Of a stretch of 64,000 bases of DNA, positions 8,243-16,012 are shown piece after piece (the first letter of the stretch is position 1; each line of letters begins with the position of its first letter). Both the position numbers and the translations under genes were made by a program. The notes beneath the pieces are model-generated. The model was not told the origin of the DNA. It worked only from the letters and a program-made list of their open reading frames with translations, and searched no databases. The stretch spans positions 186,001 through 250,000 of the forward strand of contig NZ_SCFN01000008.1 of NCBI RefSeq assembly GCF_004138285.1. The letters run 5' to 3'. The DNA is from Gottfriedia acidiceleris. Lineage in GTDB: Bacteria; Bacillota; Bacilli; Bacillales; Bacillaceae_G.

Positions 8243-9196
8243 TTGTCAAAGTTTGATAAAGCAATGAATAAAGAAGTTGAAACAATTGTAGATGATGCTA
8301 CTGACCTTAAGGTCTCGGGTCGAAAGAAACGTAGAAATAGTGGAAGTTTTATCGTATTTGTTGGTCCAGCCTTTCTAGTATTTGCAGCTTTAGTGCTTAT
8401 TCCATTTTTAATGGGTCTTTATTATTCCTTTACAAATTGGAATGGGGTAGTCGGAAATATCCATTATGTCGGTTTTGATAATTATAAATACATATTTACA
8501 CAAGATGCAGACTTTAAACAGTCTTTTATAATTACCACAAAGTATACGTTTTTTGCTGTGATTTTAACGAATTTAATTGGTTTTGGCTTAGCTTTATTAG
8601 TTACAAAGGGGCTTAAATCAAGAAATATTCTTAGGACAATTTTCTTTTTACCTAACTTAATAGGTGGTTTATTACTCGGTTTTATTTGGCAATTTATTTT
8701 TAATAAAGGTCTTACTTCATTAGGAGCTGCGCTAGGGATCGATTCTTTAATGCAATCATTGTTAGGTACTGCAAATGGAGCGTTTTGGGCAATTATTATT
8801 GTAGCAATCTGGCAAGGTGCAGGATATATCATGATTATTTATGTAGCAGCACTCCAAGGAGTACCTCAGGAATTGATTGAAGCAGCTCAAGTTGACGGCG
8901 CAGATCGTTTTACAACTTTAAGGAAAATCATCATTCCAATGGTAGCACCGGCTGTAACTGTTTGTTTATTTTTAACAATCTCATGGTCCTTTAAAGTATT
9001 TGATCAAAATTTATCACTTACTGGTGGTGGACCATTTAAATCGACAGAAATGCTTGCGTTAAACATTTATACAGAAGCATTTGTAAACAATCGATATGGA
9101 TTAGGGGAAGCAAAAGCAATTGTCTTCTTCGTCGTTGTCGCAGCTATTTCAATTCTCCAAGTTTATTTAACGAAGAAAAGGGAGGTTGAAGCATAG
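8243..9196 (+). CDS. Sugar ABC transporter permease, MalF/UgpA type (copy 1)
   Basis: Membrane component of a carbohydrate importer (CUT1 class). It has 317 residues, a cytoplasmic basic N terminus, six helices, and the EAA loop EAAQVDGADRFTTLRKIIIPM before the C-terminal helices. It starts at TTG 8243 behind GGGAGGT. It overlaps the next permease by one base (TAGTG) and forms an operon with the binding protein at 10042. No ATPase gene is present, so a shared MsmX-type ATPase encoded elsewhere is expected. A second, closely similar copy of the whole module lies at 16013-19180. The sugar is not identifiable from sequence. Confidence 0.9.
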   Translation: MSKFDKAMNKEVETIVDDATDLKVSGRKKRRNSGSFIVFVGPAFLVFAALVLIPFLMGLYYSFTNWNGVVGNIHYVGFDNYKYIFTQDADFKQSFIITTKYTFFAVILTNLIGFGLALLVTKGLKSRNILRTIFFLPNLIGGLLLGFIWQFIFNKGLTSLGAALGIDSLMQSLLGTANGAFWAIIIVAIWQGAGYIMIIYVAALQGVPQELIEAAQVDGADRFTTLRKIIIPMVAPAVTVCLFLTISWSFKVFDQNLSLTGGGPFKSTEMLALNIYTEAFVNNRYGLGEAKAIVFFVVVAAISILQVYLTKKREVEA

Positions 9197-10026
9197 TGGA
9201 AAATGAACGCTATACTGGACTGTCGTTTTTGCTTGAGCTATTTGGGATCATTTTAGCAATATTTTTCCTGGTTCCTTTTTACTATGTATTAGGTAACTCG
9301 TTTAAATCCTTTGCAGATATTTTACAAAATACATCAGCTCTACCTAAAACTTTCGATTTTACAAACTACTCACAAGCAATTGTCATTATGGATTTCTGGA
9401 GAGCACTTTTGAATTCTTTAATTATATCAATTGCGAGTAATGCTGTTATCGTTTTATTTTGCTCAATGGCAGCTTATAAACTAGTACGCACAAAGCATAA
9501 AATTTCAACGATTATTTTCTTTATTTTTGTTGCAACAATGGTAATTCCTTTTCAATCAATTATGATTCCACTTGTTAAAGTTGGAAGTACACTTCATTTA
9601 ATGAATAGTCATTATGGACTTGTAGTTATGTATTTAGCGTTTGGCTCAGCACTTTCAATTTTTCTTTATCACGGTTTTATAAAAGGTATTCCAATTGAGC
9701 TTGAAGAAGCAGCGATTATTGATGGATGTTCACCGTTTATGGTTTTTTGGAAAGTAGTGTTTCCTTTATTAAAACCGATTACCGTAACAATTGTTATTTT
9801 AAATACTTTATGGATTTGGAATGATTTCTTGTTACCATCTCTAGTTTTACGTGATGAAGAGCTACGCACAATACCACTGGCTACTTTTTATTTTTTTGGT
9901 GCGTATACGAAACAATGGAATTTAGCACTTGCCGGATTAGTTTTAGGCATTATGCCGTTATTAATCTTTTTCTTCGCTGCCCAAAAGCAAATTATTCGTG
10001 GTATTACAAGTGGCTCAATAAAGTAA
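9196..10026 (+). CDS. Sugar ABC transporter permease, MalG type (copy 1)
   Basis: The 276-residue partner permease has six helices and the EAA-loop signature ELEEAAIIDGCSPFMVFWKV. It starts with GTG, overlapping the upstream stop codon by one base, which suggests translational coupling. It pairs with the MalF-type subunit to form the transmembrane channel for a periplasm-equivalent, membrane-anchored binding protein encoded 15 nt downstream. The copy at 16948 is nearly the same length and very similar throughout. Confidence 0.9.
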   Translation: MENERYTGLSFLLELFGIILAIFFLVPFYYVLGNSFKSFADILQNTSALPKTFDFTNYSQAIVIMDFWRALLNSLIISIASNAVIVLFCSMAAYKLVRTKHKISTIIFFIFVATMVIPFQSIMIPLVKVGSTLHLMNSHYGLVVMYLAFGSALSIFLYHGFIKGIPIELEEAAIIDGCSPFMVFWKVVFPLLKPITVTIVILNTLWIWNDFLLPSLVLRDEELRTIPLATFYFFGAYTKQWNLALAGLVLGIMPLLIFFFAAQKQIIRGITSGSIK

Positions 10027-10041
10027 GTTAAGGAGGAGCAT

Positions 10042-11316
10042 ATGAATAAAAAATTATTTAAATCGATTGCCGTTTTATCAACTAGTATGTTGTTGTTTAC
10101 TGGATGTAATAATAAAAAAGAAGAAACAAAAAAGCCTGGTGCTGGTGAAAAAATTACATTAAATATTTTTCAGTTTAAAGCTGAAATTGCAAAAGATCTA
10201 GAGGCTTTAACAAAGGAATATCAAAAAGAAAATAAAAATGTAACGGTAAAGGTTCAAACAGTAGGTGGAGGAGCAGATTATGGAGCAGCATTGAAAGCTC
10301 AATTTGCATCAGGAAATGAACCAGATATATTCAATAACGGTGGATACCAAGAGGCTGTTACTTGGAAGGACAAACTTGAGGATCTGTCAGATCAAGATTG
10401 GGTGAAGGATTTATATCCGGAAACCGAAAAACCAATGACTGTTGATGGCAAATTACTAGGAATGCCTATGAACACGGAAGGCTATGGATTCATTTATAAT
10501 AAAGATTTATTTGATAAAGCTGGTATTACACAATTGCCAAAAACGTTAACTGAATTAGAGGCAACAGCAAAAAAATTAAAAGACGCTGGCATTACGCCGT
10601 TTTCAGTTGGATATGGTGAGTGGTGGATTTTAGGAATTCACTTATTAAATATTCCATTCGCGCAACAACCAGACCCAGATAAATTTATCGCCGATTTAAA
10701 TGCAGGGAAAGTAAAAATCCCTGATAATGATAAATTTAAGGAGTTTATAAAATTATTTGATTTAACGATTAAATATGGAAATAAAAATCCATTAACAACA
10801 GATTACAATACACAAGTTACAAATTTTGCATCTGGAAAAACAGCAATGATGCAACAAGGAAACTGGACACAAGGTATGATTGATGGCATTACGCCAAATA
10901 TGAAACTTGGTCTTTTACCAATTCCGATTAATGACGACAAAAACGCAATGGACAAAATCCCTGTCGGTGTACCAAATAACTGGGTAGTTAATAAAAATTC
11001 AAAAAACAAAGAAGAAGCGAAGAAGTTTTTAAATTGGATGGTTTCTTCTGATACAGGTAAAAAATATATAGTTGAAAAGTTTAAATTCATTCCAGCAGTT
11101 AAAACAATTGAAGGAAAAGGCTTAGGCCCAATTGCTGATGATATTCAAAAGTACTCAGCTGACGGCAAAGTACTTTCATGGAACTGGTTTAAATATCCAA
11201 ACGGTGCAACAAACGAATTTGGTGCTTCAATGCAAGCTTATGTTGGAGGCCAAAAAAATCCACAGCAATTACTGCAATCGCTACAGGATACTTGGGATAA
11301 GTTAAAGAAACAATAG
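10042..11316 (+). CDS. Sugar ABC transporter substrate-binding lipoprotein (copy 1)
   Basis: A 424-residue extracellular lipoprotein of the family-1 solute-binding group. The signal peptide MNKKLFKSIAVLSTSMLL ends in the lipobox LFTGC, giving lipid attachment at the Cys. The mature part shows the family features DIFNNGG, the long central Trp-rich segment GYGEWWILGIH and the conserved MMQQGNW/PIPIND region. The ATG is preceded by AAGGAGGAG. It is the last gene of its operon and is followed by a terminator. It would deliver an oligosaccharide or sugar to the two permeases upstream. Confidence 0.9.
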   Translation: MNKKLFKSIAVLSTSMLLFTGCNNKKEETKKPGAGEKITLNIFQFKAEIAKDLEALTKEYQKENKNVTVKVQTVGGGADYGAALKAQFASGNEPDIFNNGGYQEAVTWKDKLEDLSDQDWVKDLYPETEKPMTVDGKLLGMPMNTEGYGFIYNKDLFDKAGITQLPKTLTELEATAKKLKDAGITPFSVGYGEWWILGIHLLNIPFAQQPDPDKFIADLNAGKVKIPDNDKFKEFIKLFDLTIKYGNKNPLTTDYNTQVTNFASGKTAMMQQGNWTQGMIDGITPNMKLGLLPIPINDDKNAMDKIPVGVPNNWVVNKNSKNKEEAKKFLNWMVSSDTGKKYIVEKFKFIPAVKTIEGKGLGPIADDIQKYSADGKVLSWNWFKYPNGATNEFGASMQAYVGGQKNPQQLLQSLQDTWDKLKKQ

Positions 11317-11330
11317 AGTAGGAAAAACTT

Positions 11331-11380
11331 AAGACAAACCTTATTTCGAAATAATTTCGAATGAGGTTCGTCTTTTTTTT
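11331..11380 (+). terminator. Terminator of ABC operon 1
   Basis: A long interrupted stem (AAGAC/GTCTT, AACCT/AGGTT, then TTTCGAA-type arms) is followed by T8. Confidence 0.85.
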
Positions 11381-11544
11381 GCAATTTTTTAAAAGTAGAT
11401 TTTATTGAAGATTAACCGATTGGAAGATTTTATGTAATGAACTGAATTAATTATCGTGATATAGTAATTATCGTTATGAAAATAAATGAAATTCCTGAGT
11501 TTAACATAGATAAATAGATTAATAGTAAGGGAGAGTAATCAAAT

Positions 11545-12591
11545 ATGAAAAAATCGATTAAAAATGTTATTTTATCAACTGCGATTGTCTTTTCTTTAGG
11601 AACAGTAGTTGGACCAGCAAATGCTGCTACTGTTGTTTATAAAGTTAAAAAAGGGGACACGCTTTATAAAATCTCTAAAACATATAAAACATCTGTTACA
11701 GAACTTAAAAAGCAAAATAAATTAAAATCTAATACAATTTTAATTGGACAAAAATTAAATATTCCAGTCAAAAATAAAGTTGCGACAAAGAAGCCAGCAA
11801 CACAAACGATTAGTCCTGTGAAGCTTCCAGCAAGTGAATCAGTTAAAAAAATGGCACTAGAAATCACATCATGGTATGAAACATCATCATCTGAAGCAGA
11901 TGCATTTGGTGCAACAAGTGGTAATTTCGACGGTGCCGGTCTATCTTTTGGTGCGCTTCAAGAAAACTTTGGAACAGAAACTTTACAACCAATAATGAAA
12001 AATATGTTCGCAAATCATAATGATGTTGTCCTAAAAGCTTTCAATGGAGATACGGATTCTTATAATACATTTAAAGATGTAATTATGAACAAAACGACAA
12101 AAGAACAGGTAGCTTGGGGAGATTCAATCAGTGACCCTAATAATAAATACCAAGTTGTAGAGCCTTGGAAGACTTATTTTAAAAATCTAGGTACAAGTAA
12201 AGAATGTATTGATGAACAAATTAATGCTTCAAAAGGTTACTTCGATCAAGCAGAAAAGTATTACAAAACATTCGGATTATGGACAAAAAGAGGATATGCA
12301 CTAATGTTTGATATATTTGTTCAAAGTGGTGCAATATCGGATAAAACGAAAAATTTAATATTAGATGACTTTAAAAAAATTGATACAAAAAACATGACAA
12401 AAGAACAAATTGAAACGAAAAAAATGAATATTATCGTAAATCGTCGTGCTGCAGATGTAAATGAACAATGGAGAGAATCATGGAAATCTAGAAAATCAGT
12501 AATTGCGAATGGCAGCGGAACAGTTGTTGGTTATGGAGACTTCTTTGATGTAACTCCGTATGGTGCTACGTTAACACATGTTAATAAATAA
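11545..12591 (+). CDS. Secreted LysM protein with a C-terminal lysozyme/chitosanase-like domain
   Basis: A 348-residue secreted protein. The signal peptide (MKKSIKNVILSTAIVFSLG, cleavage near ANA-A) is followed by one LysM peptidoglycan-binding domain (about residues 30-75: YKVKKGDTLYKIS through NTILIGQKLNIP). A Thr/Lys/Pro linker leads to a domain of about 240 residues starting near SVKKMALEITSWYET. The C-terminal domain contains GAGLSFGALQENFG and late NRRAADVNEQW, a pattern seen in bacterial LysM proteins with a lysozyme- or chitosanase-like fold. I do not know a demonstrated activity for it; Glu in WYETSS and Asp in the FDGAG loop could be catalytic (inference). It is monocistronic, with RBS AAGGGAG and its own terminator. 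Confidence 0.7.
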   Translation: MKKSIKNVILSTAIVFSLGTVVGPANAATVVYKVKKGDTLYKISKTYKTSVTELKKQNKLKSNTILIGQKLNIPVKNKVATKKPATQTISPVKLPASESVKKMALEITSWYETSSSEADAFGATSGNFDGAGLSFGALQENFGTETLQPIMKNMFANHNDVVLKAFNGDTDSYNTFKDVIMNKTTKEQVAWGDSISDPNNKYQVVEPWKTYFKNLGTSKECIDEQINASKGYFDQAEKYYKTFGLWTKRGYALMFDIFVQSGAISDKTKNLILDDFKKIDTKNMTKEQIETKKMNIIVNRRAADVNEQWRESWKSRKSVIANGSGTVVGYGDFFDVTPYGATLTHVNK

Positions 12592-12603
12592 GTTATTTGA
12601 TGA

Positions 12604-12634
12604 GGGAGTCCAGGATTTTGGACTTCCTTTTTTA
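12604..12634 (+). terminator. Terminator after the LysM gene
   Basis: GGGAGTCC pairs with GGACTTCC (one G-U pair), followed by T7. Confidence 0.8.
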
Positions 12635-12762
12635 TTTGCACTAATATATTTCATTTCATTTTTTTTTTTTATAAAATATGTGATTTGATTTTCTTATGGG
12701 AATAGTAAAAAGGAAGTATAAACTAGCTTTTGGATAAAATAATTTCTTAGGAGAGATCAGTT

Positions 12763-13104
12763 GTGCAATGGTATTTTAAAGTATTAAAGAATTATGTAGG
12801 ATTTCATGGTAGAGCGAGTCGAACTGAATATTGGATGTTCTTGTTGATTAATGCAATTATTACTTTTTTACTTAGTTTATTAGATAACTTTGCAAATACA
12901 GATAACATGATTTCAGGAATTTATGGTTTGCTTACCTTGCTGCCACTAATTGCAGTCGGTGTTCGCCGATTACATGATATTGGTAAAAGTGGTTGGTGGT
13001 ATTTAATTAGTTTAATTCCGTTTATTGGATCAATTATTTTATTAATACTTGCTTGTTTTAAAAGTGAAGATCACGAGAATCGTTTTGGACCAGTTCCAAG
13101 ATAA
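12763..13104 (+). CDS. DUF805 small membrane protein (copy 1)
   Basis: A 113-residue protein of the DUF805 (YhaH-like) family with four membrane segments. Family hallmarks are the N-terminal WYFKVLKNYVGFHGRASRTE and the RRLHDIGKSGWW motif before the last hairpin. It starts at GTG 12763 behind AGGAGAGA. A paralogue of almost the same length lies at 13975. The function of the family is unknown. Confidence 0.85.
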   Translation: MQWYFKVLKNYVGFHGRASRTEYWMFLLINAIITFLLSLLDNFANTDNMISGIYGLLTLLPLIAVGVRRLHDIGKSGWWYLISLIPFIGSIILLILACFKSEDHENRFGPVPR

Positions 13105-13119
13105 TTTAAAATTACTTCC

Positions 13120-13143
13120 CGCCTAATAATTAGACGTTTTTTT
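13120..13143 (+). terminator. Terminator after DUF805 copy 1
   Basis: CGCCTAAT with ATTAGACG (one mismatch) followed by T7. It forms the left edge of direct repeat copy 1. Confidence 0.65.
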
Positions 13144-13234
13144 GTGTTAATTCAAAATAGATGTCCTAAGATTTAAAAATAATAATGTTCATTGGGTATT
13201 AGGAAAAGACTTAAATGTACCATATTACTACTTA
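13120..13234 (+). repeat. 115-bp direct repeat, copy 1 (flanks the VanZ gene)
   Basis: This segment runs from the hairpin through GTGTTAATTcAAAATA, GTCCTAAGATT, GGGTATTAGGAA and AGACTTAAATGTACCATAT to CTACTTA. It recurs at 13845-13960 with few differences. Copy 1 ends inside the last codons of the VanZ gene, whereas copy 2 ends exactly at the RBS of DUF805 copy 2. Confidence 0.85.
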
Positions 13235-13623
13235 AACCATTTGATCATTGAAATCCTATACCCAATGTATGTCCCTATAGTATTTAATATAACATCATCA
13301 ATATCTGAGCATCTAAAAGACATCATTAATTGGACAACTTCTATGCTTACCGATAAAAATAAGCCAATTAGTATAACTATTTTTGATCTCTTAATGGATG
13401 TCAAAATAAACCCAAATGGCACAAATAGAATGATATTTCCAAAAGTATTAACTATAAATTGTTTAATGTTGCTATACTCATTAAACATTTTGATTAATGG
13501 GATTAAATTTAATCCACCCTCAGAAACACCAATCCCTAAAGAAGCGACTGGAAAAAAAGTAAACCTAATAATAAACACAAGTGAAAAAATTAACAATATA
13601 AATTTTATGAAAATAGGTTTCAA
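13228..13623 (-). CDS. VanZ-like membrane protein
   Basis: A 131-residue protein of the VanZ-like family with four membrane helices. Family features are NLIPLIKMF after helix 1, NTFGNIILFVPFGFIL, then SIEVVQLM and the DIDDVILNTIGTYIGY signature. It starts at TTG 13623 behind a good GGGAGAT; no ATG fits. VanZ itself contributes to teicoplanin resistance, but most chromosomal homologues have no proven role. The gene is on the opposite strand to its neighbours and sits between two copies of a direct repeat. A plus-strand frame across the same DNA is its shadow. Confidence 0.85.
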   Translation of the reverse strand: MKPIFIKFILLIFSLVFIIRFTFFPVASLGIGVSEGGLNLIPLIKMFNEYSNIKQFIVNTFGNIILFVPFGFILTSIKRSKIVILIGLFLSVSIEVVQLMMSFRCSDIDDVILNTIGTYIGYRISMIKWFK

Positions 13624-13844
13624 AATAAATCTCCCAAAAAAATGTTTAGTTACAATAACTACTGCATCGTCATTTATTACTTAATGTCCGTAATGATATT
13701 GTGCAGTGTGCAGTAATCCGAAAACCATCACCATTAATTAATAATAAGGTTATTATACAATAATAATTTTAGTAATTCCTCAACAAACTTTGTATTAAAT
13801 GATGATCGCTTTGACCAATACAGAGATAATCTAAAATTAAAAAC
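13624..13844. other. Upstream region of the VanZ gene
   Basis: AT-rich sequence that must carry the minus-strand VanZ promoter. No other gene or clear hairpin is visible before the right-hand repeat copy. Confidence 0.4.
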
Positions 13845-13867
13845 CGCCTAATTTTAGGCGGTTTTTT
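13841..13867. terminator. Symmetric terminator at the edge of repeat copy 2
   Basis: AAACCGCCTAA and TTAGGCGGTTT form a perfect hairpin followed by T6. No plus-strand gene ends just before it, so it looks copied from elsewhere (compare 13120-13143 and 14352-14379). Confidence 0.8.
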
Positions 13868-13960
13868 GTGTTAATTTAAAATAAATTGTCCTAAGATTAA
13901 AAATTAATAATGTTAGATGGGTATTAGGAATAGACTTAAATGTACCATATTTACTACTTA
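13845..13960 (+). repeat. 115-bp direct repeat, copy 2 (upstream of DUF805 copy 2)
   Basis: This is the second copy of the segment at 13120-13234. Here it forms the complete leader of DUF805 copy 2, ending at the RBS GGAGGG. It therefore probably carries that gene's promoter. Copy 1 would then point a duplicate promoter into the 3' end of the VanZ gene. Confidence 0.85.
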
Positions 13961-13974
13961 GGAGGGATTCCATC

Positions 13975-14319
13975 GTGGAATGGTATTTAAAAGTATTAAA
14001 GAATTACGCAGTATTCAACGGAAGAGCTAGAAGAACAGAGTATTGGATGTTTTTCCTGTTTAATGCCATTATCACTATTATACTTTCATTTTTGGAGAAC
14101 ATAGGAGATATAACAAATGTATTAACTGGAATTTATGGTATTTTAACATTGCTACCATCATTAGCAGTAGGTGCACGCAGATTACATGATTCGGGTAAAA
14201 GTGGTTGGTGGTTATTAATTGGATTGATCCCGTTTATTGGTACGATCATTCTTTTGATTTTCTTCTGTTTGGATAGTGAAGAGGGAGATAATCGATTTGG
14301 GGCGAACCCTAAGTATTAA
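13975..14319 (+). CDS. DUF805 small membrane protein (copy 2)
   Basis: A 114-residue, four-helix protein, clearly paralogous to the product of 12763-13104. Both share WY.KVLKNY, R.EYWMF, GIYG.LTLLP, RRLHDSGKSGWW and a charged tail ending in NRFG. The start is GTG 13975 behind TTAGGAGGGAT. It is monocistronic with its own terminator at 14352. Function unknown. The pair suggests tandem duplication followed by arrival of the VanZ segment between them. Confidence 0.85.
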   Translation: MEWYLKVLKNYAVFNGRARRTEYWMFFLFNAIITIILSFLENIGDITNVLTGIYGILTLLPSLAVGARRLHDSGKSGWWLLIGLIPFIGTIILLIFFCLDSEEGDNRFGANPKY

Positions 14320-14351
14320 AGTGTAAAGATTAGTTTTATAGGATAAGATGT

Positions 14352-14379
14352 AAACCGCCTTATATGAGGGCGGTTTTTT
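14352..14379 (+). terminator. Terminator after DUF805 copy 2
   Basis: AAACCGCC with GGGCGGTT followed by T6. Confidence 0.85.
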
Positions 14380-14510
14380 GCGTTCAACAGATTGTTAAAT
14401 ATTGTACTTAATTTCGTCAAATGTAAAACAAAAATATGTTGGATAAATTTGCTAATCTGAACTTATTAGAAATTTTAACATTCTAATAAGAATTCAGAGG
14501 AGGAAATTAT

Positions 14511-14591
14511 ATGTATTTCAAAAAAGTTTTAAGGATTTTATTATGCGTTTCTTACCCCAAAACTTTTAATAATTTAAACGTTATATTATGA
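14511..14591 (+). CDS. 26-residue leader ORF coupled to the downstream gene
   Basis: ATG at 14511 follows an ideal AGGAGGAAATT. The frame runs MYFKKVLRILLCVSYPKTF to a TGA at 14589-14591 that overlaps the ATG of the next gene as ATGA. The downstream gene has no RBS of its own within the preceding AT-rich bases, so its translation probably depends on ribosomes finishing this small ORF. The peptide has a short basic hydrophobic start. It could be a true leader peptide or the relic of an older N terminus. Confidence 0.55.
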   Translation: MYFKKVLRILLCVSYPKTFNNLNVIL

Positions 14592-15781
14592 AAAGAAAAT
14601 ATACATTTTTATTGATGGCACTATTAATCGCAGGAATAATTATCTCAGCACTTTCTTTTTTTAGAAATACTAAGTATCAAAACCGTACTATAATCAATGG
14701 AATTGAAAATTTCAAACCAAATAATTCCGATAAAAAAGAGAATTTTTTATTATTTTATCCGGCTGATCCAAGGGTTTCACAAGAATCTACCATTGTAAAA
14801 GAAGTGACTAAAAAGGGTGAAATTGTTCGAGAATACGCAATTAAGGATAGTGATTTTGGCAGAATGTTAATTCATCAAAAGCCAAATAATTTAAATAAAT
14901 TATTTATATCATTTTTTGGGGACGCTTCAATAGATAACTATTTTTTTACTTATGATATGGCAAAAAGAAAGTTCGATAAAGTAAATCTTGAGTATTTTAA
15001 ATATCCTGTTGGAGTAGACCATATTCAACATTATGGTGAAGACACTTTATTTCAAACAATCGTCTCGCATAAAACAGGTGATCAAAATATTGATCAAAAG
15101 ACAAATGATTTCAATATGTCTATTTCCAATTATTCATCAGAAAAAAGCTTCGAAACTGAATATGGATATGAGCCTAAATGGACACCCTTATTAGGTTTTA
15201 AAAATAAGATATTTTATGGAACGAGTGGAGAAGTTAATGAAAAGGAGACAAAAGTATATCCTGGGATTGGTATTATTGACTTAGAAAATCAATTAATTCA
15301 TTACGAATCACCAGAATCAAACGATGTTGACTTATTTCCTGTGTATTCTACCAAAGATCATGTCTATATAGTAAGTGATACAGGAAAGTTGTATGCGTAT
15401 ATTAATGAGCTTAAATATGAAGTTTCTGAACCATTTAAAAACCTGCAAAAGCAAGATTTCTATTATTATCAGGAATTTCGGCCATTAATGATTGATGAAA
15501 AAACTGCATTATATAATTTATATAGTTATGAATATGGGAACACACTTGGTCTACTTACATTTGAACCTGTACCAACTTTCAAGCCATTAAAAAAGAGCTA
15601 TGTAAATAATAAGAACAATTACAAGTTTATTTATCAAGATATTGAAAATGAAGAAATATATGTACTATCTAATAATGAAGAGAGTTATAAAATATTAATA
15701 TTAGATAATAAAACTTTTGATTTGAAAGTAGAATTTCCGGTTGAGTATGGGCATCTGCTTGATTTTATAGTTAGGATTTAA
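14588..15781 (+). CDS. Secreted or membrane-anchored protein of unknown function
   Basis: I do not recognise this 397-residue protein. It starts with a signal-anchor (KRKYTFLLMALLIAGIIISALSFF). The rest is hydrophilic and beta-rich, with repeated strand-turn patterns such as NLNKLFISFFGD, YFFTYDMAKRKF, HVYIVSDTGKLYAYI and EEIYVLSNNEESYKILILD. Those resemble blades of an extracellular beta-propeller (inference). It has no cysteine-rich or catalytic motif I can name. Its start overlaps a 26-residue upstream ORF (ATGA), suggesting coupling. A short terminator follows. Confidence 0.65.
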   Translation: MKRKYTFLLMALLIAGIIISALSFFRNTKYQNRTIINGIENFKPNNSDKKENFLLFYPADPRVSQESTIVKEVTKKGEIVREYAIKDSDFGRMLIHQKPNNLNKLFISFFGDASIDNYFFTYDMAKRKFDKVNLEYFKYPVGVDHIQHYGEDTLFQTIVSHKTGDQNIDQKTNDFNMSISNYSSEKSFETEYGYEPKWTPLLGFKNKIFYGTSGEVNEKETKVYPGIGIIDLENQLIHYESPESNDVDLFPVYSTKDHVYIVSDTGKLYAYINELKYEVSEPFKNLQKQDFYYYQEFRPLMIDEKTALYNLYSYEYGNTLGLLTFEPVPTFKPLKKSYVNNKNNYKFIYQDIENEEIYVLSNNEESYKILILDNKTFDLKVEFPVEYGHLLDFIVRI

Positions 15782-15806
15782 TTAATATTAACTAATTTGT
15801 GACTGC

Positions 15807-15835
15807 GAATCTTCAATAGGAGATTCTTTTTTTTT
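15807..15835 (+). terminator. Terminator after the unknown secreted protein
   Basis: GAATCT with AGATTC (6 bp) followed by T9. Confidence 0.7.
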
Positions 15836-15929
15836 ATAAAAAATAGCTTTTGCCGTAAAAATCATAGCAGACCTTTCGAATTATATCTAAAATTTAAAGC
15901 CCAAAAAAACAATTATCAAATTAATCTAG

Positions 15930-15945
15930 TCAATATATTCCACCC
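15930..15945. repeat. 16-nt repeat TCAATATATTCCACCC, upstream copy
   Basis: Identical to 17799-17814, so it occurs both upstream of permease copy 2 and between the second permease and the binding protein. In the second place it forms the right half of a hairpin. Confidence 0.6.
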
Positions 15946-16012
15946 TACTGTTCAAATGAATCCGTTTTCACAACTTGTGTGGTATTTTATGATGATAGTG
16001 GAGGTGTTACAG

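Noticed and set aside
8482-8832. Minus-strand ORF across the permease gene (and the similar one at 16270-16551)
   Set aside because: Antisense shadows of two paralogous permeases; the repeated appearance reflects the duplicated coding sequence.
13241-13684. 147-codon plus-strand ORF
   Set aside because: It is the antisense shadow of the VanZ-like gene, which has a family match and an RBS.
15956-16012. N-terminal extension of permease copy 2
   Set aside because: No RBS, no similarity to copy 1, and it overlaps a likely promoter/operator region.
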